Shown: piece by piece, positions 1-8,908 of the stretch
How positions within the stretch are numbered: position 1 is the stretch's first letter
Layout of the letters: every line of letters starts with the position of its first letter
NCBI GenBank assembly: GCA_944326585.1
Contig: CALVEN010000003.1
Location: 1-64,000, forward strand
Source of the DNA: Candidatus Gastranaerophilales bacterium
GTDB taxonomy: Bacteria > Cyanobacteriota > Vampirovibrionia > Gastranaerophilales > Gastranaerophilaceae
Reading direction: 5' to 3'
Length of the DNA: 64,000 nucleotides
Translations under genes and position numbers: made by a program
The notes under the pieces: generated by a model
What the model was told of the DNA's origin: nothing
What the model saw: only the letters and a program-made list of their open reading frames with translations
The model's database searches: none

Positions 1-180
1 ACTAAGAAGTTTTTAGAGTGAGTGAAGTGAGTGGAGTGAGTAAAGTGAGGTTTTTGTCATCCTGAACTGCCAAAGGCAGGACAACACACTGAACATTGGT
101 GGGATTAACCATGTCATCCTGAACTTGTTTCAGGATCTCTGCAGCGTCATTCTGAGCGCTAGCGAAGAATCTCAGATAAA
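1..180. repeat. Modular dispersed repeat, upstream of ilvC
   Basis: No credible gene lies in 1-427. This part holds short tandem runs of the GTGAGTGA/AGTGAGTG type (about 17-57), then hairpin-forming units of the type TCATCCTGAACTTGTTTCAG (about 57-170). The opening bases, from ACTAAGAAGTTTTTAGAG onward, recur at about 209, so two partial copies lie in direct tandem. Similar modules recur at about 3.7, 10, 12.4, 19, 28, 50.5 and 57.7 kb. Confidence 0.8.
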
Positions 181-408
181 GTTACTAAGATACTAAGGCA
201 GTAAGGCACTAAGAAGTTTTTAGAGTGAGTGAAGTGAGTGGCGCGTGAGGCATTATGACATCCTGAGGCTTCAAAGAATCTCTATGCCCCCCCCTCTCCC
301 GTTGGGAGAGGGGAGAATTTCGACACGGGCATTTGCGAGTGGCAGAAATTCTGGTGAGGGTTTCTTACTTTCAAATCCACCTTTGAAAAATTTATTCTTT
401 GTGCTAAG
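181..408 (+). repeat. Inverted repeat pair I, left copy
   Basis: This 228-bp copy is a near match, in reverse complement, to 3699-3924. Positions 314-408 match 3699-3793 with one difference in 95 bp by eye. The rest (ACTAAG-type module, GTGAGTGA module, and a CTCTCCC/GGGAGAG hairpin with an 8-C run at 287-294) matches with small insertions and substitutions. The two copies bracket ilvC and the three genes behind it. The copy ends about 20 bp before the ilvC start, so any ilvC promoter must lie inside or upstream of the repeat. Confidence 0.85.
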
Positions 409-427
409 ATAAATTGACGAGGTGGAT

Positions 428-1444
428 ATGGTAAAAATTTACTTGGACAAGGATATTGACAAAAATTTAATCAAAACAAAAAAAATCGCTGTAATCGGGT
501 TCGGCTCACAAGGCTACGGACAATCCCTGAACCTTAAAGATTCAGGCTGCGACGTAATTCTGGGCTTAAGACAAGGGGGCAAATCCGACAAAAAGGCAAA
601 AGAATACGGGCTTTTGACAATGAGTATCGAAGATGCCGTAAAACAGGCTGATATCGTACAAATTCTTATACCGGACGAAATTCAGGCAGAGGTTTATGAA
701 CGGCAAATCAAGCCCCATATGAAAAAAGGTCAGTACCTGATGTTTTCGCACGGGTTTAATATACATTTCAAAAGAATTGTGCCGCCTGAGGATGTGAACG
801 TTATTATGGTAGCGCCAAAAGGTCCGGGGCATACGGTCAGAAGCGAATACATAGAGGGCAAAGGTGTTCCGTCATTGATTGCGGTTTATCAGGATCCTTC
901 AGGCGATTCAAAAGAAGTTGCGCTCTCTTATGCCTCTGCAATAGGCGCGGGACGTGCCGGAATTCTTGAAACCACCTTCCGCGAAGAAACCGAAACCGAC
1001 CTTTTTGGCGAGCAGGCTGTAATTTGCGGCGGAATTTCCGCGCTTATTAAAGCAGGATTCGACACTCTGGTTGAAGCCGGATATTCGCCTTATATGGCCT
1101 ATTTTGAAACCCTGCACGAGATGAAATTGATTGTTGATTTAATCTGTCAGGGCGGACTCGGGGATATGAGATATTCAATTTCCAATACGGCTGAATACGG
1201 CGATATGACCCGCGGTCCAAAGGTTATAGGGAATGAATCAAAACAGGCGATGAAAGAAATTCTGAAAAATATTCAATCAGGCAAATTCGCGGATGAATTT
1301 TTAGCAGAAATGAAATCCGGCTGCAAAAAATTCAATGAGCTGAGAAAAGAAAATTCCGGTGCTCAAATCGAAAAAATCGGCGAAGAAATCCGCTCATCAT
1401 TTGTCTGGGGTAAAGAAAAATTAATTAACAGGGAAAAGAATTAG
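428..1444 (+). CDS. ilvC: Ketol-acid reductoisomerase (class I)
   Basis: Catalyses the NADPH- and Mg-dependent isomerisation and reduction of 2-acetolactate or 2-aceto-2-hydroxybutyrate, the second common step of valine, leucine and isoleucine synthesis, in the cytoplasm. The N-terminal Rossmann motif [17 protein letters not shown] is at about residues 25-41. The knotted helical C-terminal domain carries the metal-binding acidic residues ([10 protein letters not shown] near 190, [13 protein letters not shown] near 230). The length of 338 residues is normal for class I. I chose ATG 428 because GAGGTG at 419-424 is the ribosome-binding site and overlaps the in-frame GTG at 422. No acetolactate synthase or dehydratase gene is nearby. 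It heads a four-gene plus-strand cluster; the next gene starts 2 bp after the stop. Confidence 0.97.
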   Translation: MVKIYLDKDIDKNLIKTKKIAVIGFGSQGYGQSLNLKDSGCDVILGLRQGGKSDKKAKEYGLLTMSIEDAVKQADIVQILIPDEIQAEVYERQIKPHMKKGQYLMFSHGFNIHFKRIVPPEDVNVIMVAPKGPGHTVRSEYIEGKGVPSLIAVYQDPSGDSKEVALSYASAIGAGRAGILETTFREETETDLFGEQAVICGGISALIKAGFDTLVEAGYSPYMAYFETLHEMKLIVDLICQGGLGDMRYSISNTAEYGDMTRGPKVIGNESKQAMKEILKNIQSGKFADEFLAEMKSGCKKFNELRKENSGAQIEKIGEEIRSSFVWGKEKLINREKN

Positions 1445-1446
1445 AT

Positions 1447-2298
1447 ATGTTTGATACGGAAACAATTTACGAAGTAGTAACATTTGCAATAGGCGACACA
1501 AAAGCCGGCACCAAAATGGGCAAGCTTCAGCTTAAAGACACCAAAAATAACGCAATTTTAAACTGCGTTTTGTGGGAAGAAACCTTGAACAGGCTTGACA
1601 ATAAGCTATTCAGAACAGGCAATCTGGTCAGGATTGTGACGGCGAGTTTTAACGAAAAGTTCAACAACTGCCTTGTTACGTCACTGGAGCTTATAAAAGA
1701 GGCAAAAACCGGTCTGGATGAGGCTGAACGCGAAGAAACCTACAAAAAGCTTACGGGCTATTTTGATACAATAAAAGATGAAAAACTGCGCGGATTTCTC
1801 AGTGCATATTTTGATGAACATAAAGAAAAAATCAAAATTATGCCTGCGGCAAAAGTTATGCACCACAACTATATCGGTGGGCTTATGGTTCACACGATTG
1901 AGTGCGTGCAGTTTGCGGAAAAAAATCTTGAAATGTTTACGCTTAAAATCAGCCGCGATATTGCAATTGCAGCGTGTATTCTGCACGACATAGGCAAGAT
2001 TTTTGAATACACTGTTGATTTGGAAACAGGGCTGATAGATTATGACGAAAATTTCCGCTCGGAATGGTTAAGTCACTCGCAGTACGGATTTTCGCTATGT
2101 ATGATGAACGGCTTCAAACGTATTGCAAAAATGATTGCGGCACACCACGGACGCGATGAGTGGGGCGCAATTATTGATCTGGACGAAAAAGACCTCGAGC
2201 CGGAACTTTATTTCCTGCACTTTATGGATAATTTGTCCGCAAAATTCGGCAGAATTAACGTTGCAATGATAGAAAGAGGATTAAATTGGCAAAATTAA
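1447..2298 (+). CDS. YhaM-like 3'-5' exoribonuclease (OB fold + HD domain)
   Basis: A 283-residue protein resembling the YhaM/Cbf1 family of 3'-5' exonucleases. The N-terminal 80 residues look like an OB-fold nucleic-acid-binding domain. The HD phosphohydrolase domain follows: conserved His around HHNYIGGLMVHT (about 138-150), the HD signature in CILHDIGKIFEY (about 178-190), and further metal-ligand candidates in LSHSQYGF and AAHHGRDEWG. The 283-residue size is slightly below the usual 310-330. It begins 2 bp after ilvC and its last 13 bp overlap the next gene, so it is probably co-transcribed. The substrate (RNA or DNA ends) is inferred from the family, not seen. Confidence 0.85.
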   Translation: MFDTETIYEVVTFAIGDTKAGTKMGKLQLKDTKNNAILNCVLWEETLNRLDNKLFRTGNLVRIVTASFNEKFNNCLVTSLELIKEAKTGLDEAEREETYKKLTGYFDTIKDEKLRGFLSAYFDEHKEKIKIMPAAKVMHHNYIGGLMVHTIECVQFAEKNLEMFTLKISRDIAIAACILHDIGKIFEYTVDLETGLIDYDENFRSEWLSHSQYGFSLCMMNGFKRIAKMIAAHHGRDEWGAIIDLDEKDLEPELYFLHFMDNLSAKFGRINVAMIERGLNWQN

Positions 2299-2960
2299 CC
2301 GAAAAACACAATTATGAAGGCACGCTCGTCTGCGTTGAAGGGATTGACGGGTCAGGCAAGTCTACCCAGCTTGCGCTTTTGAGAGATTGGCTCAAAGCAA
2401 GCGGCAAAGACGTTATTTATACCGAATGGAATTCTTCCCCCTTGATCAGCCAGACAACAAAGCTTGCCAAGAAAAAAAATATGCTGTCGCCGAGGACTTT
2501 CAGTCTTTTGCATGCGGTTGATTTTGCAGACAGGCTCAAACAGGTTATTGCACCTGCTTTGAAAGCAGGTTTTATCGTACTTGCCGACAGATACGCCTTT
2601 ACGGCATTTGCCCGCGACGTTGCAAGAGGGGTTGACCCCAAATGGGTGCGGCAGGTTTATGATTTTGCAATCCGCCCTGATTTGACAATTTATTTTGATA
2701 TTGACCCCAAAACCTCTATGGAGCGGATTTGTTTCAACAGAACTCCAAAATTCTACGAGGCAGGGATGGATTTGAAATTAAGCAATGACCCTTTTGAAAG
2801 CTATTTGATTTTTCAAACCCGCGTCATCAACGAATACAAAAAAATGCTCAAAGAGTTTGATATCGTGAAGCTCGACGCCAATGACACAATCCACAAAAAA
2901 CAGGTCGAAATCAGAAAAATGCTCACAGAGATTCTTGAGGCTAAGGGGGTTGAACTCTAA
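2286..2960 (+). CDS. Thymidylate kinase family protein, first of tandem pair
   Basis: A P-loop nucleoside monophosphate kinase of the dTMP kinase family, 224 residues. The Walker A motif GIDGSGKSTQ is near residue 18 and a DRY-type motif (ADRYAFTAFARDVARG) is near 100. A candidate lid region with arginines (RICFNRTPKFYE) is near 145. The start is a TTG at 2286, supported by AGAGGA at 2275-2280; no ATG fits. It overlaps the nuclease gene by 13 bp and the next paralogue by one base. The phosphate acceptor is unproven: the sequence between the Walker A and DRY motifs differs from textbook Tmk, so it may be dTMP or another nucleotide. Confidence 0.85.
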   Translation: MAKLTEKHNYEGTLVCVEGIDGSGKSTQLALLRDWLKASGKDVIYTEWNSSPLISQTTKLAKKKNMLSPRTFSLLHAVDFADRLKQVIAPALKAGFIVLADRYAFTAFARDVARGVDPKWVRQVYDFAIRPDLTIYFDIDPKTSMERICFNRTPKFYEAGMDLKLSNDPFESYLIFQTRVINEYKKMLKEFDIVKLDANDTIHKKQVEIRKMLTEILEAKGVEL

Positions 2961-3631
2961 TGACAAAATTCAGAACAAAACACGGATATGAAGGATTATT
3001 AATAGTAATCGAAGGTACTGACGGGTCAGGCAAGTCTACCCAGCTTGAACTTTTGAAAAAATACCTGCAGGACCAATCCTACGGGGTTATGGTGTCCGAG
3101 TGGAAAACCTCAAGACTTATTGCGGATGTTATTGATGATGCAAAAGACAGAAACCTGCTTAACGCAACAACATACAGCCTTTTGTATGCCGCAGATTTTG
3201 CCGACAGATTGGAAAACCAGATTATACCCGCCTTAAAATCCGGATTTGTTGTGCTTTTGGATAGATACTACTACACCGCGCTCGCCCGCGACGTTGTTAG
3301 AGGTCAGAATATTGAATGGGTTAAAAACCTCTATGAATACGCGCCGGAGCCTGATCTGGTGTTTTATCTGGATATGCCCGTCGATGTTTTGTTGAAAAGA
3401 ATTATAGGTACAACAGGGCTTGATTTCTATGAAAGCGGCAGAGATGTCGGATTTTCAACGGATTTTTACAACAGCTTTGAAATTTATCAGAACAAGTGCC
3501 TTGAACAGTACGAAAAAATGAAAAATGCCTACGGATTTATCAGTATTGACGGAACAAAAACCATTCCCGAAATCCATAAAATTATGAAATCCGAAGTCCA
3601 AAAAATCCTTGACACAGGCGTGCTGGATTAA
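2960..3631 (+). CDS. Thymidylate kinase family protein, second of tandem pair
   Basis: A 223-residue paralogue of the preceding gene, with the same layout: Walker A GTDGSGKSTQ near residue 18, LDRYYYTALARDVVRG near 100, and an acidic or aromatic acceptor region (GLDFYESGRDVGF) near 150. Start and stop codons overlap (TAATG), which points to translational coupling. Sequence identity to its neighbour is moderate, so the duplication is old. The two may work as a heterodimer, since dTMP kinases are dimers, or have different substrates; neither can be told from sequence. The stop codon runs directly into a repeat module. Confidence 0.85.
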   Translation: MTKFRTKHGYEGLLIVIEGTDGSGKSTQLELLKKYLQDQSYGVMVSEWKTSRLIADVIDDAKDRNLLNATTYSLLYAADFADRLENQIIPALKSGFVVLLDRYYYTALARDVVRGQNIEWVKNLYEYAPEPDLVFYLDMPVDVLLKRIIGTTGLDFYESGRDVGFSTDFYNSFEIYQNKCLEQYEKMKNAYGFISIDGTKTIPEIHKIMKSEVQKILDTGVLD

Positions 3632-3924
3632 AGTTACTAAGATACTAAGGCAGTAAGGCACTAAGATAAAACTGTCGGATAAGCCGACCTGCTTCTCACT
3701 TAGCACAAAGAATAAATTTTTCAAAGGTGGATTTGAAAGTAAGAAACCCTCACCAGAATTTCTGCCACTCGCAAATGCTCGTGTCGAAATTCTACCCTCT
3801 CCCGGCGGGAGAGGGTTAGGGAGAGGGGGCATAGAGATTCTTCGAAGCCTCAGGATGACATAAAGCCTCACGTCACTCACTCTAAAAACTTCTTAGTATC
3901 TTACTGCCTTAGTATCTTAGTAAC
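3632..3924 (-). repeat. Inverted repeat pair I, right copy, and adjoining modules
   Basis: Starts with an ACTAAG-type module directly after the upstream stop codon, then a GTCGG/CCGAC hairpin (about 3674-3689). The inverted copy of 181-408 lies at 3699-3924. The part nearest the operon (3699-3793) is the best conserved, with one difference in 95 bp. An apparent 141-residue minus-strand frame across this block is repeat translation, not a gene. Confidence 0.85.
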
Positions 3925-4059
3925 CTCTCTTTATAAAGAAATATAACAAATGTAAAATATTCAACATAAAAATTTACGTTATGAAACATTTTGCACAATT
4001 CGGGCATGGTTTGTGCTAATTTAAATATTGTGAAAGAGATTATTTAAGGAGATTAATGA

Positions 4060-4635
4060 ATGTCTGAATATTTGAGCAAAGAAGAGATTAAGCAATGGAG
4101 AAGCTCATTAGAAAAGATTACATTAGAAGAATACGCTGCCAGATTGGGGAAAAAATTAGAAGAAGATAAACACACAAACGATATCGTTGATATAGTTTTA
4201 AAAGGCAGGCCCGTAATCTCCAATGAAACTGATGAATGGGCGCAAACCCGTACGGAAAGATTAAGCACAATCGCCGATAGAGCTTATGCCCGCGAACGCG
4301 AAATTGCTCCGTCACCTTTTATTAAACACCACGAGCCGGCAGCCCAAAAACCTGTCAAAAAAGCTGCTCCTAAACCTGCTAAAACAGAAAAACCGGCTAA
4401 AGATTTGAGAGAAGAAGTCAGAATTGTATTCAAAAAGAATCTTACAGACAGAGAACAAAAAGTTTTTGATTATTTTGCTCAAAATACAAACAAAATAGTT
4501 TACGCAAAAGATTTGGCAGAACTTCTTGATTTGCCGAGAGATTATGTTTATAAATACATCAAAAACTTACGCGCAAAAATTGAAGGCGACAATCTTAAAA
4601 ATGCCGATAAAGGCGGTTTTATTCTGTCTTTATAA
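4060..4635 (+). CDS. Lineage protein with C-terminal winged-helix-like domain
   Basis: Not recognised as a named family. It has 191 residues. The N-terminal part (1-85) is helical and charged. A Lys/Ala/Pro-rich linker follows (about 88-122). The C-terminal part (about 128-191) starts LTDREQKVFDYFAQN, continues through KDLAELLDLPRDYVYKYIKNLR, and ends with KGGFILSL. This resembles the recognition helix and wing of OmpR/PhoB-type effector domains, but there is no receiver domain. A DNA-binding or regulatory role is inference. The start has an AAGGAG site (4046-4051) 8 bp upstream. The gene stands alone, with a strong terminator behind it. Confidence 0.75.
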   Translation: MSEYLSKEEIKQWRSSLEKITLEEYAARLGKKLEEDKHTNDIVDIVLKGRPVISNETDEWAQTRTERLSTIADRAYAREREIAPSPFIKHHEPAAQKPVKKAAPKPAKTEKPAKDLREEVRIVFKKNLTDREQKVFDYFAQNTNKIVYAKDLAELLDLPRDYVYKYIKNLRAKIEGDNLKNADKGGFILSL

Positions 4636-4652
4636 AAAACCGAATCTTTATA

Positions 4653-4681
4653 AAAAAAGCCTCCTAAAGAGGCTTTTTTTA
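4653..4681. terminator. Intrinsic terminator between convergent genes
   Basis: The stem AAAGCCTC / GAGGCTTT with loop CTAAA is flanked by A and T runs on both sides. It can end transcription from both the winged-helix gene and the convergent transporter gene. Confidence 0.9.
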
Positions 4682-4690
4682 TATGTTTTG

Positions 4691-6064
4691 CTAATCTTCT
4701 TTAACGGTTCTGGTGACAAATGCCGCAAGAAGCAGACACACCGCACCGATTAAAAATGCGTATTCCCAGTGATAATTTACAAGACCTTCTCCTGCATCAA
4801 ACACACATTTTGAAATAAACCACGCCACAAGCGTACATACAAATACCTGCGGACCGGCTATAAATATATTGAATATACCCATAACAGAGCCTTCGGTACC
4901 TTTTTTTATGTATTTTGAAAGCATTGCAAAAGGCAGCGCACAAATGCTTGCCCAGCCTATACCCGCAAAACCCATTAAAAATGCCACATAAACCGTGTTT
5001 GCAGTCATTGCCATACCCAAATACGCAAGAACCATTGACAATAACGCAATTATATGAACCCTCTTATTGCCGAATTTCTGAGCCAGAGCGCCAATCGGGA
5101 TTGCAACAAGAAAACAAACAAGGTTAAATATCGCAAAACAAATTGACGAAAAATTAGTTCCGTTTACAACAGCGTCCTCGAACGCATGCCTCGCGGTTTC
5201 GCTGGCGGTTGTCAAATCCGGAACGCCGAAAAGCGTATGAATTGAATACTGTGTGAAAAATATAAGCATACACATCGTACTCATCCACGTAAAAAATTGC
5301 ATTATACAAATTTTTGAAACCTCAGGCGACATCAAAAAGAAATTTTTCAAAGAATCCATAAAATTATCTTCCTTAATATCAGCCTCGGCAGCATCTTTAA
5401 CAATTTCTTTATGAGTTTGATGTTCTTTAATGGTAATACAAGTCCAGAGCATCCCGAGAGAAAATGCCAGAGCAGCCATAATAAACTGTGCCGGAACAGA
5501 CATCTGGAAATTAAAAAAGTATTTCAAAAAAGGTGCCGCACCCGCCGCAACAACAGAGCCAAGACCAATTGCAAGGCTGATATAAGAATTCGCCATTGCA
5601 TGCTGTTCCTGAGGAACAACATCGGGAATTAACGCTCTATAAGGACCTTGAGCAACATTTATACACGCATCAATAACCCAAATCATAATTGCCGCAATCA
5701 AAAGCGCCGTCCAAATCGGAAGGTCAAATCCGACCGCGCTTTCCAGCTGGATTGCAACATTTTGAGAATTCGGAAAAATCCACAATGCCAAACTTGCAAT
5801 CAAAGCCCCGCCCAACAAATACGGACGTCTTCTGCCAAATCTTGATACTGTTTTGTCACTCAATGCACCGACTAAAGGCTGAACAACCATGCCGGTAAAA
5901 GGCCCGGCAAGCCAGATTAAACCGTACAAAAACGGCGACGCGCCCAAATTCTCGGTAACAGGTCCCGACAGAATAATTCTCATCTGCCACGCAAACTGCA
6001 GCCCGAAAAAACCGAGTGCAAAATTCAAAAATTGAAGAGTACCAAACTTCTTTAAATCTGACAT
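4691..6064 (-). CDS. MFS transporter, SLC45/GPH-like (sugar:cation symporter type)
   Basis: An integral membrane protein of 457 residues with about 12 hydrophobic segments. The loop between helices 2 and 3 carries the MFS-type motif GALSDKTVSRFGRRRPY (about 65-81), as in the sucrose/SLC45 and glycoside-pentoside-hexuronide symporters. A cytoplasmic loop near 215-235 (EHQTHKEIVKDAAEADIKED) separates the two halves. The length is normal for the family. A sugar substrate, probably a disaccharide or glucoside taken up with protons, is inferred from the family only. The gene starts 12 bp after the pyrG stop, with GGAGAAGTAATG at the start, so it is likely the last gene of gatC-pyrG-MFS. Confidence 0.85.
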   Translation of the reverse strand: MSDLKKFGTLQFLNFALGFFGLQFAWQMRIILSGPVTENLGASPFLYGLIWLAGPFTGMVVQPLVGALSDKTVSRFGRRRPYLLGGALIASLALWIFPNSQNVAIQLESAVGFDLPIWTALLIAAIMIWVIDACINVAQGPYRALIPDVVPQEQHAMANSYISLAIGLGSVVAAGAAPFLKYFFNFQMSVPAQFIMAALAFSLGMLWTCITIKEHQTHKEIVKDAAEADIKEDNFMDSLKNFFLMSPEVSKICIMQFFTWMSTMCMLIFFTQYSIHTLFGVPDLTTASETARHAFEDAVVNGTNFSSICFAIFNLVCFLVAIPIGALAQKFGNKRVHIIALLSMVLAYLGMAMTANTVYVAFLMGFAGIGWASICALPFAMLSKYIKKGTEGSVMGIFNIFIAGPQVFVCTLVAWFISKCVFDAGEGLVNYHWEYAFLIGAVCLLLAAFVTRTVKED

Positions 6065-6076
6065 TACTTCTCCATA

Positions 6077-7678
6077 CTACACTCTTTTAACAGCCGCGTC
6101 AATCAATCCCTTAAACAACGGATGCGGCTTATCGGGACGTGACTTAAATTCAGGATGGAATTGAGATGCAACAAACCAGTCATTTTGCGGTAATTCAACG
6201 ACTTCCGCGAGCATTCCGTCAGGCGACATGCCGGAAAATACCAGACCGGCATCGGCGATTTGTTTCAAATATTCATTATTAACTTCATATCTGTGTCTGT
6301 GGCGTTCTGAGATTTTTTCTTTGCCGTAAGCTTTAGCCGCAACGGAACCCTTTTTCAAAACACAGTCATAAGCGCCCAATCGCATTGTGCCGCCGTAGCC
6401 TTTAACGTTTTTCTGCTCCATCATCAAATCAATTACGGGGTATTGCGCATTTTCATCAAATTCAGCGGAATTTGCGCCTTTGAGTCCCGCAACATTACGG
6501 GCATATTCAATGACCGCGCACTGCATGCCGAGGCACAATCCCAAAAACGGAAGATTATTTTCTCTTGCGTATTTTATAACGTTTAATTTACCTTCAATTC
6601 CGCGTACTCCGAAACCTCCGGGAACAACTACCGCCTGAACCTCTTTCAAAAGTTCCTTGCAGCGTTTTTCGTCAATACATTCTTCCGAATTTATCCACTT
6701 AACCTCAATTGCCGCATCGTTTGCATAACCTGCGTGTTTTAAAGCTTCAACAACAGATATATAAGCGTCGGAAAGCTTTGTATATTTGCCGGCGATTGCG
6801 ACTTTTACGGTCTTTTTCGGGTTTTTAATCTTTTCAACAAGCTTTTCCCAGCCTTTCAAATCGGGTTGTTTTGATTTAACCCCGAGCATCTGAAGAATTA
6901 CATCCGCCATTTTTTGTTCTTCGAGCGCAAGCGGAACTTCATAGATACTTTTCATATCACGGCACTCAATAACAGCGTCTTTCGGGACAGAACAGAAAAG
7001 CGCGAGTTTTTCTTTCTCTGTTTTCGGAATAGCACGGGTTGTGCGGCAGACAAGAATTTCCGGCTGGATGCCGTAGCTTCTCAAAACGCTTACACTGTGC
7101 TGTGACGGTTTTGTTTTTAATTCGCCCGATGTCGGCAAATACGGCAATAGCGTACAATGAACGGATATTGCATTGCCTATTCCGACCTCCGATTTGAATT
7201 GGCGGATAGATTCAATAAACGGCAAACTTTCAATGTCGCCGATGGTTCCGCCGATTTCAATCAGCTGAAAATCAGGTTTGAATTGTTTTGTGGCACCTGC
7301 AATTCTTGATTTGATCTCGTTTGTGATATGCGGAATAACCTGAACGGTTGCACCGAGATAATCGCCTTTTCTTTCTTTTTCAATAACTCTCTGGTAAACG
7401 CTTCCTGAGGTTACGTTATTGAATTTGCCGAGGTTTGTATCGGTAAATCTTTCATAGTGTCCCAAATCCAAATCGGTTTCGGCGCCGTCATCGGTTACGA
7501 AAACTTCGCCGTGCTGAAAAGGACTCATTGTCCCGGGATCCACATTTATATACGGATCAAATTTCTGGTTAATAACCGAAAATCCGCGCGCTCTCAATAA
7601 TTTTCCCAAAGATGCCGCGATAATCCCTTTGCCTAATGAACTTACAACACCGCCTGTAATAAAAATGTATTTTGTCAT
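6077..7678 (-). CDS. pyrG: CTP synthase
   Basis: Makes CTP from UTP using ATP and glutamine. The N-terminal synthase domain begins [18 protein letters not shown] with its P-loop. The C-terminal class I glutamine amidotransferase has the nucleophile in [10 protein letters not shown] (about residue 385) and the His/Glu pair in FHPEFKSRP (about 510). The length of 533 residues is normal. I chose the ATG at 7678 rather than an upstream in-frame TTG at 7702, because family members begin MTKYIF and a GGGGT site lies 5-9 bp upstream. It follows gatC by 50 bp. Confidence 0.97.
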   Translation of the reverse strand: MTKYIFITGGVVSSLGKGIIAASLGKLLRARGFSVINQKFDPYINVDPGTMSPFQHGEVFVTDDGAETDLDLGHYERFTDTNLGKFNNVTSGSVYQRVIEKERKGDYLGATVQVIPHITNEIKSRIAGATKQFKPDFQLIEIGGTIGDIESLPFIESIRQFKSEVGIGNAISVHCTLLPYLPTSGELKTKPSQHSVSVLRSYGIQPEILVCRTTRAIPKTEKEKLALFCSVPKDAVIECRDMKSIYEVPLALEEQKMADVILQMLGVKSKQPDLKGWEKLVEKIKNPKKTVKVAIAGKYTKLSDAYISVVEALKHAGYANDAAIEVKWINSEECIDEKRCKELLKEVQAVVVPGGFGVRGIEGKLNVIKYARENNLPFLGLCLGMQCAVIEYARNVAGLKGANSAEFDENAQYPVIDLMMEQKNVKGYGGTMRLGAYDCVLKKGSVAAKAYGKEKISERHRHRYEVNNEYLKQIADAGLVFSGMSPDGMLAEVVELPQNDWFVASQFHPEFKSRPDKPHPLFKGLIDAAVKRV

Positions 7679-7728
7679 ATCTACCCCGATTTTTACTGTC
7701 AAACCTCACCCGATGCGCCGCAGACGCA

Positions 7729-8010
7729 TTAATTGATTTTCGGAACCTTGAAAAATCCGTTTTCTTCTTCCGGAGCATTTGCCATTAATTCTTCTTTTGT
7801 CTGCTCGTAAACTACTTTGTCCTCTCTCATTACGTTTACAAAATCAATGGCATGTGACATCGGCTTAACGTTTGTTGTGTCAACTTCATTCATCTGGTCA
7901 ACGTATTTCAAAACATCACCCAGTTGTTTTGTATAAAGCTCTTTTTCCTCTTCCGTTAATTCCAATCTTGCAAGCTTTGCAACATGCTCTACATCTTTTA
8001 TTGTTATCAT
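7729..8010 (-). CDS. gatC: Asp-tRNA(Asn)/Glu-tRNA(Gln) amidotransferase subunit C
   Basis: The small subunit that stabilises GatA-GatB in the indirect route to Gln-tRNA and Asn-tRNA. It has 93 residues and starts MITIKDVEHVAKLARLELT, the family N-terminus. It continues with YVDQMNEVDTTNVKPMSH and ends NGFFKVPKIN, the conserved tail that wraps around GatA. Start ATG 8010 has AGGAG 7 bp upstream; an upstream in-frame start at 8040 lacks this. gatA and gatB are not in the window, so the complex is encoded at separate loci. Confidence 0.95.
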   Translation of the reverse strand: MITIKDVEHVAKLARLELTEEEKELYTKQLGDVLKYVDQMNEVDTTNVKPMSHAIDFVNVMREDKVVYEQTKEELMANAPEEENGFFKVPKIN

Positions 8011-8103
8011 CTTTTTGCTCCTATGGATTAATTGTAGCATAAAAAATAAGCATGTTTAAAAAATTATTACGTAAAATTAAAAATTAGATAAAACCTGAAA
8101 ATA

Positions 8104-8112
8104 TGCTATAAT
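8104..8112 (+). promoter_or_regulatory. Extended -10 promoter of sigma factor gene
   Basis: TGCTATAAT, 19 bp before the sigma-factor ATG, is an extended -10 element. I see no good -35 at 17 bp. Confidence 0.6.
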
Positions 8113-8131
8113 AAATTTGAGAGAGTAACAC

Positions 8132-8896
8132 ATGACAAAAACTTTTGAAAAACTTGACGAATTGATAGCATCCTTCAAAGAGTGCAAAGACGAAAAGAAA
8201 AAACGTATGCTTCACTTAAAAATAGTTGAGGATGCAATGGTTCTTGTCAAAAAAATTGCAAACACAATCTCAATGCAATCCGGAGTAAATAATGAAGATC
8301 TGGTGCAGGTGGGTTCTCTCGGACTTATCAAAGCAATTGACGCGTATAAACTCAATATGAACACGCGTTTCAGAACATATGCGACGTATTTTATCAAAGG
8401 CGAAATAAAGCATTACCTGAGGGACAAAGCCGCCATAATAAAAGCTCCGCGCGAACTTCAGGAGCTTGTTTTCAAAATTTCCTCCACCGCCAAAAGGCTT
8501 ACGGAGGAGGGAATTGAGGATCCGTCAGCCGAAGATATCGCAAATATTTTAGGGATATCAGCCGATAAAGTCGAAGAGGTTATGAATATTGATAAATACA
8601 AAAACGCTCTCTCGCTTGATCAATATTCAAAAGGTGAAGATGAAGATTTGGCGCTTGTTGACAGAATTCCGTCGGGAGATTACAAGGAGTTTATGAACTC
8701 TTATGAGGACAAAATTATGCTGTCCACAGCAATTGATAAATTGCCGCCGGAATTAAAACAAATAATAGAATTAAGCTATTATGAGGATCTCAATCAGCGT
8801 GAAATCGCCGAAAGAGTACATATTTCACAAATGCAGGTTTCACGAAGACTGAAAAAAGCGCTTAACAAAATGTACGAACTTATAAGGAATAAATAA
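8132..8896 (+). CDS. Alternative sigma-70 factor (SigB/SigF/FliA-like, group 3)
   Basis: A 254-residue RNA polymerase sigma factor lacking region 1.1. Region 2 includes EDLVQVGSLGLIKAIDAY (core-binding and -10 recognition, about 56-73) and FRTYATYFIKGEIKHYLRD (about 80-98). Region 3 has SAEDIANILGISADKVEEV. Region 4 has the helix-turn-helix LNQREIAERVHISQMQVSRRLKKAL (about 222-246). This resembles the sporulation/stress SigB-SigF-SigG branch, found in cyanobacteria as SigF, where it has been tied to pili and stress. It sits 12 bp before the prepilin peptidase gene, so a role in pilus or secretion gene control is a reasonable inference. No anti-sigma factor gene is next to it. Confidence 0.9.
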   Translation: MTKTFEKLDELIASFKECKDEKKKRMLHLKIVEDAMVLVKKIANTISMQSGVNNEDLVQVGSLGLIKAIDAYKLNMNTRFRTYATYFIKGEIKHYLRDKAAIIKAPRELQELVFKISSTAKRLTEEGIEDPSAEDIANILGISADKVEEVMNIDKYKNALSLDQYSKGEDEDLALVDRIPSGDYKEFMNSYEDKIMLSTAIDKLPPELKQIIELSYYEDLNQREIAERVHISQMQVSRRLKKALNKMYELIRNK

Positions 8897-8908
8897 AAGG
8901 AGTAAATT

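Noticed and set aside
287-294. 8-C run as another phase-variable tract
   Set aside because: It lies in an intergenic repeat with no start codon or coding frame depending on it; the inverted copy has five Cs, so it only shows that such runs drift in length.
3455-3880. A 141-residue minus-strand frame containing PLPNPLPPGEGRIS
   Set aside because: It is antisense to the second kinase gene and to the repeat block; the same peptide appears at every copy of the CTCTCCC hairpin module.
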